Source of the DNA: Treponema pedis
GTDB taxonomy: Bacteria > Spirochaetota > Spirochaetia > Treponematales > Treponemataceae
Reading direction: 5' to 3'
Length of the DNA: 64,000 nucleotides
Assembly: GCF_017161325.1 (NCBI RefSeq)
Contig: NZ_CP045670.1
Coordinates: 2,039,367 to 2,103,366 of the forward strand
The stretch's first letter is position 1; the number at the start of each line of letters is the position of its first letter. The notes beneath the pieces are model-generated. The model worked only from the letters and a program-made list of their open reading frames with translations, was not told the origin of the DNA and made no database searches. The translations under genes and the position numbers were made by a program. Positions 55,823-64,000 of the stretch are shown piece by piece.

Positions 55823-57019
55823 TTAAATTCCGTCACAACGTTCAACATCGCAGTCATAGTCTATACCATCAATGTCAAAACCGTTTGCCGCTAAAAAGTC
55901 GTGTCTGTATCCTGCCAAGTCGGTTAAAGTTTCGCTGTTATCATCGGTAACTTTTTCCATTATCTTATCAACGGCAGCCTGTACTTCATCGTCCAATTCC
56001 CAATCATCTATACGTATACGGTTTTCGCCGTCTACAGGTATTTTACCGTCTTTAGTATATAGCCTTTCGCTGAAAAGCCTGTTTATCTGTTCTATACAAC
56101 CTTCGTGGTTTCCTTTTTCTTTCATTACTTTAAAAAGACTTGCCAAGTATAAAGGAATAACAGGAATTACGGCACTTGCACGGGTAACCAACCCCTTATT
56201 TACGGAAACAAAGGCTTTTCCGTTAAAAGTTTTCATCTTATCGTTAAGAATATGCGCCGTTTTTTCAAGATGTTCTTTCGCCTTACCTATAGTTCCTTTT
56301 CTGTAAAGAGCCTGAGTGGCTTCAGGACCTATATAAGAATATGCCGCCGTAATACAGCCTTCCGCAAGAACACCGGCTTCGGAAAGTTGTTCTATCCAGC
56401 GCTGCCAATCTTCTCCGCCCATAACTTTTACCGTAGCGGCAGCCTCTTCTTCAGTTGCAGGCTCCGCAGTAATTTCGGAAAGTTTACCTGTAAAAGGGTC
56501 AAGGGTTTTTCCGGTAAACGCTTTTCCGAACGGTTTTAATACGGATTTATATGTAACTCCCGTATCGGGGTCGATGCGCAATGGACTTGCCAAACTGTAA
56601 ATAACCAAATCAAAGTTCATTCCGTGCTCTTTAGCTTTTTTTATAACTTCAGCTTTTACAGCATCGGAAAAGGCGTCTCCTTCTATTGTTATTGAAACCG
56701 AGCCTTCAGCCTTTGCAGCGCCGTCAAAGGCAAGATTATTATACCAGCCGGGTGTTCCCCATTTTGTTTCGGAACCGGCTTTTTCAAAAGACACTCCGAT
56801 TGTAGCGGCTCCGTATCCGAAAGCGGCCGTTATTCTGCTTGCAAGCCCGTATCCGTTTGAGCAGCCTAAAATAAGAGCATTTTTCGGTTTAACCGTTCCT
56901 GAGGAAAAATCCGCCGACCTTTTTTTTGTATAAGCTATTTGATGTTCTACAGCTTTTTTACATCCTTTAGGATGAGAGTTTAAACATACGTTTCCGCGTA
57001 CCATAGGTTTTATAATCAT
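55823..57019 (-). CDS. fabV: trans-2-enoyl-ACP/CoA reductase FabV
   Basis: 398 residues, the length of FabV. NADH site GCSNGYGLASRI, and the catalytic Tyr-x8-Lys in AYSYIGPEATQALYRKGTIGKAKEHLEK. It reduces the enoyl intermediate, the last step of each elongation round. The T. denticola homologue is a characterised NADH-dependent enoyl-CoA reductase. FabV enzymes are usually insensitive to triclosan. It stands where fabI or fabK would be expected; none of those is in the window. Confidence 0.95.
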   Translation of the reverse strand: MIIKPMVRGNVCLNSHPKGCKKAVEHQIAYTKKRSADFSSGTVKPKNALILGCSNGYGLASRITAAFGYGAATIGVSFEKAGSETKWGTPGWYNNLAFDGAAKAEGSVSITIEGDAFSDAVKAEVIKKAKEHGMNFDLVIYSLASPLRIDPDTGVTYKSVLKPFGKAFTGKTLDPFTGKLSEITAEPATEEEAAATVKVMGGEDWQRWIEQLSEAGVLAEGCITAAYSYIGPEATQALYRKGTIGKAKEHLEKTAHILNDKMKTFNGKAFVSVNKGLVTRASAVIPVIPLYLASLFKVMKEKGNHEGCIEQINRLFSERLYTKDGKIPVDGENRIRIDDWELDDEVQAAVDKIMEKVTDDNSETLTDLAGYRHDFLAANGFDIDGIDYDCDVERCDGI

Positions 57020-57037
57020 TTTATTTTTCCTTATTTC

Positions 57038-58279
57038 TTATATTTTTTTAAATATTACAACTCCGTTGTGCCCTCCGAAACCGAGAGAACCGGAGGCGGC
57101 GCAAGTAATTGTGCCTGAAACTCCCTTATTGGGAACATAATCCAAATCGCAGCCGGCTTCCAAATCCGGTTCCGTCAAGTTAATTGTGGGCGGGAAAAAG
57201 CCGTCTTCCATTGCTTTAATACAGAATATAGCCTCCAGAGCTCCGGCCGCTCCGAGACAATGCCCTATCATAGATTTTGTAGAAGATATTTTCATTTTAT
57301 AGGCATGTTCTCCGAAAGCCTTTTTTATCATTGCGGTTTCTGCCGGGTCGTTTATAGGTGTGGAAGTTCCGTGTGCATTGTAATACTGAACATCTTCCGG
57401 TTTTATGCCGGCATCATCCAAGGCTTTTTTCATTGCGGAAGCTCCGCCTTCACCTGTAGGGTCCGGACTTGTAAGATGATAAGCGTCCGAAGAGCCTCCG
57501 TAACCTGCAAATTCGGCATATATTTTTGCTCCGCGTTTTTTTGCATGTTCATATTCTTCCAAAATAAGAATACCGGAACCCTCTCCCATAACAAAGCCCG
57601 AACGTTTTTTATCGAAAGGACAGCAAGCCTTTTCAGGATTATCGTTATGCTCAGAAGCCAGTGCCTGTAAAACACTGAATGAGCCTATACCGAAGCCTGT
57701 AATGGCGGCTTCAGTTCCGCCTGCAAGACAAACGTCCAATCTGCCTGAGCGGATTATATCGAGAGCATTGCCCAAAGCGTCCGTTCCGGAAGCGCAAGCC
57801 GTTACTACAGTCCATGAAACACCGCGTATGCCGAAGTGCATATTTATATTTCCCGCCGCTTCGTTGGGAATAAGAAGAGGTATTGTCATAGGCGGAATAC
57901 GGGCAGAGCCGGCTTCAAAGTATTTTTTAAAAGAGCTCTCATGTACTTCAAACCCTCCTATACCGTTTCCGAGTATAATTCCGGTACGGTCCGGGTCTAT
58001 AGTTTCTTTTGAAAGCCCCGCATCCTTCATCGCCTGTACGGCCGCCGCCACTGCAAATTGAGTAAAACGGGCCATTTTGCGGGCATCTTTTTTGTCCATA
58101 AATTCCGCAGGGTCGAAATTTTTGATTTCGGCGGCTATTTTTACCTTATGCTCCGAAGTGTCATAATGGGTAATTTTTCCTATGGCACAGCGGCCTTCTT
58201 TTATACCCTGCCATGTTTCGTTAATTGTATTTCCTAAGGGAGTTACGGCTCCTATGCCTGTAACAACAACTCTTCTCAT
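57038..58279 (-). CDS. fabF: 3-oxoacyl-ACP synthase II (FabF)
   Basis: Start ATG 58279 with GGAGG; 413 residues. Condensing enzyme with active-site Cys in VTACASGTDALGNALD and the two histidines in YNAHGTSTPINDPAE and SMIGHCLGAAGALEAIF. It extends acyl-ACP with malonyl-ACP. It lies 25 bp after fabG in the operon. Confidence 0.97.
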   Translation of the reverse strand: MRRVVVTGIGAVTPLGNTINETWQGIKEGRCAIGKITHYDTSEHKVKIAAEIKNFDPAEFMDKKDARKMARFTQFAVAAAVQAMKDAGLSKETIDPDRTGIILGNGIGGFEVHESSFKKYFEAGSARIPPMTIPLLIPNEAAGNINMHFGIRGVSWTVVTACASGTDALGNALDIIRSGRLDVCLAGGTEAAITGFGIGSFSVLQALASEHNDNPEKACCPFDKKRSGFVMGEGSGILILEEYEHAKKRGAKIYAEFAGYGGSSDAYHLTSPDPTGEGGASAMKKALDDAGIKPEDVQYYNAHGTSTPINDPAETAMIKKAFGEHAYKMKISSTKSMIGHCLGAAGALEAIFCIKAMEDGFFPPTINLTEPDLEAGCDLDYVPNKGVSGTITCAASGSLGFGGHNGVVIFKKI

Positions 58280-58304
58280 ATTATCCTCCATAAAAATTTG
58301 AAAT

Positions 58305-59048
58305 TTAAGCTCCAAGTCCTCCGTCTACTCCTATTACCTGAGCGGTAATATACAAAGACAAATCGGAGGCCAAGAATACGGCGGCATTTGCAACATCAAC
58401 AGGTTTGCCGGCCCGCTTTAGGGGTATTCCTTCTACCCATTCTTTGCGCATCTCTTCTTTTACCGCAGCGGTCATATCGGTTTCGATATATCCGGGCGCT
58501 ATGGCATTTACACGCACACCCCTTCCTGCGGTTTCTTTGGCAAGGCTTTTTGTAAGACCTATAAGCCCGGCCTTGCTGGAGGCATAATTAACTTGTCCGC
58601 CCTGACCGTGTAAACCTACTATACTTGTCATATTTATAATGGAGCCCGTTCTCTTTTTTATCATATCCGAAGATACGATTTGAGAAGCTATAAAAGCTCC
58701 GGTAAGATTAACGCTCAACACGGAATCCCAATCCTCCCGTTTCATACGGAAAGAAAGGCCGTCTTTAGTAATGCCTGCATTATTTACCAAAATATCAAAA
58801 CCGCCGGATTTTTCCAAAGCGGATTTTATTGCGGCAGTAAGCTCTTCGGCATTACCGCAGTCGGCATATATTTCACAAAACACTCCGTTTTGCGATTTTG
58901 CAAAAGCTTCCATTTCTTCTTTAGCTTGTGAAGGTTTTGTACACAAGCCCCAAACCTCAGCGCCTTCCTCAAGAAAACGGCGGACAATTTCCTTTCCGAT
59001 ACCTCTCGAAGAGCCGGTTACCAATGCTTTTTTTCCTTTTAATAACAT
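58305..59048 (-). CDS. fabG: 3-oxoacyl-ACP reductase (FabG)
   Basis: 247 residues, a short-chain dehydrogenase. NADP motif TGSSRGIGKEI, then NNAGITKDGL; the catalytic Ser-Tyr-Lys set is in NMTSIVGLHGQGGQVNYASSKAGLIG; the end is GVDGGLGA. Second step of the elongation cycle. Confidence 0.97.
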   Translation of the reverse strand: MLLKGKKALVTGSSRGIGKEIVRRFLEEGAEVWGLCTKPSQAKEEMEAFAKSQNGVFCEIYADCGNAEELTAAIKSALEKSGGFDILVNNAGITKDGLSFRMKREDWDSVLSVNLTGAFIASQIVSSDMIKKRTGSIINMTSIVGLHGQGGQVNYASSKAGLIGLTKSLAKETAGRGVRVNAIAPGYIETDMTAAVKEEMRKEWVEGIPLKRAGKPVDVANAAVFLASDLSLYITAQVIGVDGGLGA

Positions 59049-59081
59049 ATAAACCTCATTTATAAAATTATATGGAAACCG

Positions 59082-60044
59082 TTAAACTTTAAAAGTTTTA
59101 ATAATTTCCGACAAATGTTCCGACGTTCCCGTAGGAAGACAAGTTCCGGCATAACCGCTATCCCGCCATAAATTACAAAGCGTATTACCCGGCCCTATTT
59201 CCAATAAGCGGCTCTCTTCTCCGGCTGCAAGTTCCGAAACTTCTTTTTCTTCGTTTACCCATAAAACGGGATAAGTTAAATGAAGAACGGCATTTTTTTT
59301 AGCTTCGGCTCCCGTTAAAATTCTTTTTCCGGTAACATTGGAAAAAAGAGGAATTTTAGGGTCTTCAAAGGTAACGCTTTCAAGCACCTCGGCGAATTCT
59401 TTTGCAGCATTACGCATAAGAGGCGAATGAAAGGGGCCTGCAACCGAAAGCTTAACAAAACGCTTTGCTCCGGCTTCTTTACATATTTTTTCGGCAATAT
59501 CCAAGCCTTCGGCAGTTCCCGATACAACCGTTTGTGCGGGACTGTTCATATTTGCGGCAAATACAATACCCTTTTCAGTATCCGAATATGGCTTTAAAAG
59601 TTCGCACACTTTTTCGGACGGTAATTTTATCACGGCCGCCATACCGCCTGCGCTATCTCCCGCAGAAATTTTTTCGCACCATTTTTGCATAATTTTACCG
59701 CGGCGCATAACGATTTCGGTCATAGTTTTAAAATTTAAAACTCCCGCCGCATATAATGCGGAAAATTCGCCCAGACTGAAACCTGCCGCGGCGGAAGGCA
59801 AAATACCGTTTTCTTTTAACACGGCACAAATTGCCGTTTCTACAGCGGTTATCGCCAATTGACTTTTATCGCTGCGGGCAAGTTCCGCATTTTCAGTATT
59901 CCATAAAAAAGACGCTATATCTTCTCCGGTAATGGAGCTCATCTCATCAACGACGGAACGTGCGGCGGGATACAGTTTGCAGATGTCTTCCGCCATACCC
60001 TTAAACTGAGCGCCTTGTCCCGAAAATAAAAAAACAAATTTCAT
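59082..60044 (-). CDS. fabD: Malonyl-CoA:ACP transacylase (FabD)
   Basis: Start ATG 60044 with GGGGGA upstream; 320 residues. Begins MKFVFLFSGQGAQFKGM. Nucleophile Ser in AGFSLGEFSALYAAG, catalytic His in VAGPFHSPLM. It loads malonate onto ACP. No acpP gene is in this operon. Confidence 0.97.
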   Translation of the reverse strand: MKFVFLFSGQGAQFKGMAEDICKLYPAARSVVDEMSSITGEDIASFLWNTENAELARSDKSQLAITAVETAICAVLKENGILPSAAAGFSLGEFSALYAAGVLNFKTMTEIVMRRGKIMQKWCEKISAGDSAGGMAAVIKLPSEKVCELLKPYSDTEKGIVFAANMNSPAQTVVSGTAEGLDIAEKICKEAGAKRFVKLSVAGPFHSPLMRNAAKEFAEVLESVTFEDPKIPLFSNVTGKRILTGAEAKKNAVLHLTYPVLWVNEEKEVSELAAGEESRLLEIGPGNTLCNLWRDSGYAGTCLPTGTSEHLSEIIKTFKV

Positions 60045-60075
60045 TATTCCCCCAAGTAACAAAAGTAAAATACAC

Positions 60076-61026
60076 TTAAAATCTTACAACACAGCCGCCC
60101 CATGTAAGACCGGCTCCGAAGCCCGCCATAATGACGGTCATACCTCTTTTTATTTTTCCGCAACGCATAAGGTCATCAAGGGTAATGGGAACTGAAGCGG
60201 CAGAGGTGTTACCGTAATTTTCTATATTGCATACAAACTTATCGGTACCGCTCCCGAGCCGTTTTGCGGCAGCTTCCAATATTCTTTCATTTGCCTGATG
60301 ACATACGACAAAGTCCACATCGCTTATACGTAAATGCTCTTTTTCAAGCAATTGTTCTACCGTTTCGGTTATAACGCGCACGGCAAAATTATATACCGCC
60401 CTGCCGTTCATACGTATATGATTATATTCGTCTAAGTACAGTTTGTCTACACCTTTTCCGTCGGAACCCAAAACGACCTCTCCTATTCCAATCTTATCGG
60501 AAGTAAAGGTATTTTCAAGTAAAACGGCTCCGGCTCCGTCTCCGAACAAAACACAGGTAGAGCGGTCATTCCAATCTACAATGCGGCTTAAAACTTCGCT
60601 GCCGCAAACAAGGGCAAATCTCCAATTATGCCTTTGCATCATAGCCGCCGCAGTATCCAACGCATACAAAAATCCGGAACATGCTGCCGATACGTCAAAA
60701 CAAACGGCCTTTTCCGCATTTATACCGCTTTGAATAAGGCAGGCATTTGAAGGAAAGCCGTTAAATTGAGGCGTGGCGGTTGCACATAAAATTAAATCGA
60801 TTTCATTTGCAGATACGGGAGTATCTTGAGTATTTTTCAATGCTTCTTCGCAGGCCTTACAGGCTAAAGAAGCGCTTGAATCTTCCTTACCGGCAATCCG
60901 CCTTTTGGAAATTCCGGTATGGCTTTTAATCCACTCATCGGAAGTATCAAGCTCCGCAGGAAAATCGGCATTTTCCATTTGTTTTATGGGAAGCGCTTTT
61001 CCCGTTCCTTTAATCAAAATAGACAT
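60076..61026 (-). CDS. fabH: 3-oxoacyl-ACP synthase III (FabH)
   Basis: 316 residues. Starter condensing enzyme with active-site Cys in FDVSAACSGFLYALD, His in FVVCHQANERILEAA and Asn in NIENYGNTSAASVPI. First gene of the ten-gene fatty-acid operon; its promoter at 61045-61074 has a palindrome on the -10. Confidence 0.97.
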   Translation of the reverse strand: MSILIKGTGKALPIKQMENADFPAELDTSDEWIKSHTGISKRRIAGKEDSSASLACKACEEALKNTQDTPVSANEIDLILCATATPQFNGFPSNACLIQSGINAEKAVCFDVSAACSGFLYALDTAAAMMQRHNWRFALVCGSEVLSRIVDWNDRSTCVLFGDGAGAVLLENTFTSDKIGIGEVVLGSDGKGVDKLYLDEYNHIRMNGRAVYNFAVRVITETVEQLLEKEHLRISDVDFVVCHQANERILEAAAKRLGSGTDKFVCNIENYGNTSAASVPITLDDLMRCGKIKRGMTVIMAGFGAGLTWGGCVVRF

Positions 61027-61044
61027 TTTTATCTCCGAGGCGGT

Positions 61045-61074
61045 ATGTTATAACATTTTTTGCTTTTATGTCAA
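61045..61074 (-). promoter_or_regulatory. Promoter of the fatty-acid operon with palindromic -10
   Basis: Minus strand: TTGACA (61074-61069), 16-bp spacer, TATAAC (61052-61047). ATGTTATAACAT (61045-61056) is a perfect 12-bp palindrome over the -10. Confidence 0.75.
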
Positions 61075-61171
61075 CAGTGCTAAAACAAGATATTTTAAAT
61101 TTTGTATGGATTAATATTTTAAACCGTACAAAAGAACTGCCGCTTTCGACGAAATCATATATTTTAAAAGG

Positions 61172-61660
61172 TTAAATTTTATCGGTTAAAATTTGAGATA
61201 AAATTTCGGTATCAGTATCTTCTTCAATTGTAATATTAAAGCCGTTTTTTAAAAGCAAGGATATTTTTCCGTTATCCTCCGTTTTCCAAGAATGAATTTT
61301 ATCCCAATACAAATGGTCGCCGTAAATAATTCCGTTTTCATATACGCCGGCGGATTTGGAATACTTATAAAGTATGCATAACAGGGTAAGTATTTGTAAA
61401 CCTAAAGCCGTAAAGGCTAAAATCTTATTTTCCTGTATTATTAAAGAAATATACATTATTAAACATGAAATAAGTGAAAGAGAAATATTTTTCTTATTCA
61501 TTATCTTGGCAGATTTAAATGAAAGCAGTTTTTTCCCCATAGGCTTTTTTAATTTACCTATCGGTTCCCTGCAAAAATACAAAGGGAAAATATATAAAAA
61601 ACCCATTAAAGCATAAAATAATACATTAAGTATAATAAATAAAACTATAGAAGTATTCAT
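61172..61660 (-). CDS. Small membrane protein with a cytoplasmic domain, DUF5673-like
   Basis: 162 residues. Three likely membrane helices (about 3-25, 58-75, 80-97), then a beta-rich domain: VYENGIIYGDHLYWDKIHSWKTEDNGKISLLLKNGFNITIEED. This layout (helices plus a PH-like YWDKIxSW domain) resembles DUF5673-type proteins of Firmicutes. Function unknown. It is not linked to the fab operon. Confidence 0.7.
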   Translation of the reverse strand: MNTSIVLFIILNVLFYALMGFLYIFPLYFCREPIGKLKKPMGKKLLSFKSAKIMNKKNISLSLISCLIMYISLIIQENKILAFTALGLQILTLLCILYKYSKSAGVYENGIIYGDHLYWDKIHSWKTEDNGKISLLLKNGFNITIEEDTDTEILSQILTDKI

Positions 61661-61744
61661 TCTTTATATCCTCCAAACTTATAAAGATTACTTATTATAA
61701 CTTTTATACAAATATATTACAAGACACAGGCTCTTAATTCCCTA

Positions 61745-61773
61745 TTGAACAGCTTACCGTTTTTAATTATAAT
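61745..61773 (+). promoter_or_regulatory. Promoter of aspS
   Basis: TTGAAC (61745-61750), 17-bp spacer, perfect TATAAT (61768-61773). The expected start point is at about 61780, only 1-2 bases before the ATG at 61782. Confidence 0.75.
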
Positions 61774-61781
61774 ACCTCATT

Positions 61782-63548
61782 ATGGAAAAAATGCAAAGAA
61801 CCGTAACCTGCGGCGGCTTAAATAAAAATTTTGCAGGAAAAACCGTTGTGTTAAACGGCTGGATTCACCGTAAAAGAGACCACGGAGGAATTACTTTTTT
61901 AAATTTGCGCGACCGCTACGGTCTTACTCAAGTTGTTATAGACGATGATGCTTCCGAAGAATTAAAAAACCTTGCCGCCTCTTTAAAGCAGGAATTTTGT
62001 ATTGCGGTTGAAGGAACGGTACGTTGCCGTCCCGATTCTATGATAAATAAGGAAATGCCTACGGGAGAAATTGAAGTAAAAGCTCTTAAAATAGAAGTAC
62101 TCTCAAAAAGCGATGTACTCCCGTTCCAAATAGATGAAAAAACAAATGCAAGCGAAGAGCTTAGATTAAAATACCGCTACCTGGATTTACGCTCCCAAGC
62201 CATGCAGGAGCATATTATTTTACGCTCAAAGGTAAGTTTTGCCGTAAGGGAATATTTAACTTCAAAAGAATTTTTAGAAATTGAAACACCGACTTTTATA
62301 AAATCTACGCCGGAAGGTGCGCGGGACTATCTTGTTCCTTCCCGTCTTTATCCGGGAAAATTTTATGCTTTACCGCAATCGCCTCAGATTTATAAACAAA
62401 TTTTAATGGTTTCAGGCTTTGACAAATATTTTCAAATTGCACGCTGCTACCGTGACGAAGACGCCCGCGGGGACAGACAACCTGAGTTTACTCAAATCGA
62501 TATTGAGATGAGTTTTGCCTCGCGCGAAAATGTTCTTAATTTAACCGAAGGTATGATGCAATATGTTTTTAAAAAAACTATGAATGTAGACATTCCTAAA
62601 GAATTTATAAGGCTTTCTTATGACGAAGCAATCGACTTATACGGAACGGATAAACCCGATTTGCGTTTTGAAATGAAAATGCAGGACGCTTCTTTTATGG
62701 CGGAATTGGGAGACTTTACCGTATTTAAAGATGCCGTTTCTCAAGGCGGAGCCGTTAAGGCCTTGGTAGTAAAAGCGCAAGCGGAAAACTATAGCCGTAA
62801 AAAAATTGAAGAGCTGGAAGCCGCCGCAAAAATCTACAAGGCAAAGGGGCTTGCCTGGCTTAAAATAACGGACGGAAAATTCGAAGGCGGCATTACAAAA
62901 TTCTTTGAAGGAAAAGAAAATGAAATCAAAACCCGGCTGGGAGCTGAAACGGGGGATTTAATTCTTTTCGTTGCGGATAAATATAAAATTGCCTGTACGG
63001 CCTTAGGCGCCGTACGCAGTAAACTCGGAAAAGATTTGGGACTTTTAAACCCTTCCGAATTTAAATTCGTGTGGATTATAGACTTTCCTCTTTTTGAATG
63101 GAGCGAAGAAGAAAAAAAATGGGAGCCCGCTCATCATATGTTTTCCGCTCCTCAGGAAAAATATATTTCGACGATGGAAGAAAACCCTGAACCTGTAAAA
63201 GGAGACCTTTACGACCTTGTTTTAAACGGATACGAAATTGCTTCAGGCTCAATAAGAATTCATAATCCCGAGCTTCAAAAACGTATTTTTAAAATAGTAG
63301 GTTTCGACGAAGCGGAAGCCGAAAAGAAATTCGGCTTTTTAACCGAAGCCTTTAAATACGGGGCGCCTCCTCACGGCGGAATAGCACCGGGTCTTGACCG
63401 CATTGTAATGATTATGGCGGGAGAAACTTCAATAAAAGAAGTTATAGCCTTTCCGAAAAATACCTTTGCCGTAAGCCCGATGGACGACAGCCCCAGCGAA
63501 GTGGACCAAAAACAGCTTGATGAACTTCATTTAGCGGTTAAAAAATAA
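61782..63548 (+). CDS. aspS: Aspartyl-tRNA synthetase
   Basis: 588 residues. N-terminal OB-fold anticodon domain (VLNGWIHRKRDHGGITFLNLRDRYGLTQVV), class II motif 1 region, motif 2 ARCYRDEDARGDRQPEFTQIDIEMSF, a bacterial GAD insertion domain (about residues 285-400), and motif 3 PPHGGIAPGLDRIVMIMAG. It charges tRNA-Asp. The start could be ATG 61782 or ATG 61791 (MQRTVTCGG). The promoter leaves almost no leader for either, so translation may be leaderless or use the short GGA. Confidence 0.97.
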   Translation: MEKMQRTVTCGGLNKNFAGKTVVLNGWIHRKRDHGGITFLNLRDRYGLTQVVIDDDASEELKNLAASLKQEFCIAVEGTVRCRPDSMINKEMPTGEIEVKALKIEVLSKSDVLPFQIDEKTNASEELRLKYRYLDLRSQAMQEHIILRSKVSFAVREYLTSKEFLEIETPTFIKSTPEGARDYLVPSRLYPGKFYALPQSPQIYKQILMVSGFDKYFQIARCYRDEDARGDRQPEFTQIDIEMSFASRENVLNLTEGMMQYVFKKTMNVDIPKEFIRLSYDEAIDLYGTDKPDLRFEMKMQDASFMAELGDFTVFKDAVSQGGAVKALVVKAQAENYSRKKIEELEAAAKIYKAKGLAWLKITDGKFEGGITKFFEGKENEIKTRLGAETGDLILFVADKYKIACTALGAVRSKLGKDLGLLNPSEFKFVWIIDFPLFEWSEEEKKWEPAHHMFSAPQEKYISTMEENPEPVKGDLYDLVLNGYEIASGSIRIHNPELQKRIFKIVGFDEAEAEKKFGFLTEAFKYGAPPHGGIAPGLDRIVMIMAGETSIKEVIAFPKNTFAVSPMDDSPSEVDQKQLDELHLAVKK

Positions 63549-63622
63549 AACCGCAAAGCGAAACTCTTTATACTCATACGGAAAATAAAGGGGCGGCAAA
63601 ACTTTGCAAAGTTAATCTTGCA

Positions 63623-63644
63623 CCCGACGCTCGGGCGGCTTTTT
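63623..63644 (+). terminator. Possible terminator of aspS
   Basis: CCCGA (63623-63627) pairs with TCGGG (63631-63635), followed three bases later by a run of five Ts. Confidence 0.4.
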
Positions 63645-63712
63645 AATTTAACCGCCGGAAGAAGTTATAGGAAATATTAAAGAGTTTATCTTTTATTCAC
63701 ATAATAAAAAAG

Positions 63713-63740
63713 CCCGTTATTATTTTAAAATAATAACGGG
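63713..63740. terminator. Bidirectional terminator between aspS and the DUF302 gene
   Basis: A perfect 12-bp stem CCCGTTATTATT/AATAATAACGGG with loop TTAA. An A run precedes it, and TCTTGTTTTT follows. Confidence 0.85.
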
Positions 63741-63761
63741 TCTTGTTTTTATATCCCAAGT

Positions 63762-64000
63762 TCAGCTCTTATTTACGGATAAGACTATAGTTTCCAATAA
63801 ATTTTGCATATTTTTCAAAACGGCGGAATCTTTTATTCCGTATCTTTTTGCAATAACCGCCGTCTTAGTAAAAACTATTCTGACGGTTTTATCCTTGTTT
63901 TCAATAACACCTATTTTCATCGGCAGCTCCAGTGCCGCTAAAGGCTCTTGCAGCATTAACTGCGTTCCCGCCTTGGGATTACCGAACACGATTATTTGTG
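63762..64000 (-). CDS. DUF302 family protein, C-terminal part (5' end outside window)
   Basis: The visible 78 or so residues begin QIIVFGNPKAGTQLMLQEPLAALELPMKIGVIENKD, the core of the DUF302 domain. They end with a helical tail (KNMQNLLETIVLSVNKS) and TAA at 63762. The internal GTG at 63989 is just a valine. DUF302 proteins are small, often periplasmic or redox-linked; the function is unknown. The N terminus lies past base 64000. Confidence 0.85.
   Translation of the reverse strand, partial: QIIVFGNPKAGTQLMLQEPLAALELPMKIGVIENKDKTVRIVFTKTAVIAKRYGIKDSAVLKNMQNLLETIVLSVNKS

Noticed and set aside
63987-63989. GTG as start of a 75-residue DUF302 protein
   Set aside because: The domain core continues upstream (QII-V-FGNPKAGT), so the gene is cut by the window edge.

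Overview
The window looks like the chromosome of a host-associated Treponema close to the T. denticola group. Four things point there: low-to-moderate GC with many A/T tracts; a Trep_Strep-type ECF substrate component; a fatty-acid cluster that uses FabV as enoyl reductase (T. denticola FabV is a characterised enzyme); and spirochaete-style gene content such as a methyl-accepting chemotaxis protein, an extra EF-G-like GTPase and many lipoproteins. Genes lie on both strands in short operons, with many clear sigma70-type promoters (TTGACA, 16-17 bp, TATAAT-like).

Layout. 1-13 kb: chemotaxis receptor (5' end missing), thioredoxin-like lipoprotein, UvrD/PcrA helicase (frameshifted), acetyltransferase, EF-G-like GTPase under a doubled operator-like repeat, purF, a 56-residue zinc-ribbon protein, NhaC/YuiF-type transporter, an orphan gene, rsmD (frameshifted) and aroC. 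13-19 kb: a self-contained regulon with a TetR regulator behind a structured-repeat leader, an ABC exporter-fold half transporter and an ECF importer (fused EcfAA, EcfT, Trep_Strep S). Its two promoters share a near-identical 18-bp palindrome. 19-26 kb: ABC-F ATPase, SH3 lipoprotein, tRNA-Thr(CGT), methyltransferase, a second ECF S component and a membrane glycerophosphodiesterase, again behind structured repeats. 26-31 kb: a five-gene Opp/Nik-type importer. 31-36 kb: tldD/tldE, then a cystine symporter (tcyP) followed 2 bp later by a small gene with an in-frame UGA that reads as a selenoprotein. 36-49 kb: PPIase-like protein, Maf/MptE-like protein, grpE-dnaK-dnaJ, pyrF, purM, a fused aroDE, rpiA (frameshifted) and a HAD phosphatase. 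49-61 kb: transketolase, then a ten-gene minus-strand fatty-acid operon fabH-fabD-fabG-fabF-fabV-accB-accC-accD-accA-birA. This makes malonyl-CoA, charges it, extends and reduces the chain, and also biotinylates its own carrier; no acpP is present. 61-64 kb: DUF5673-like membrane protein, aspS and a DUF302 fragment cut by the window edge.

Three things stand out. (1) A candidate UGA-decoding selenoprotein (34265-34549, minus) is coupled to the cystine transporter and has a bacterial-SECIS-like hairpin. (2) A modular, roughly 160-bp tandem repeat forms three or four hairpins whose stems differ in sequence but still pair. It occurs in the leaders of two unrelated genes and each unit ends in a GGAGG Shine-Dalgarno sequence. 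(3) Seven genes are broken by a single-base change in an A/T homopolymer. Each is restored to a full-length family member by one base, so these are more likely base-call errors than biology, although slippage or phase variation cannot be excluded from sequence alone.
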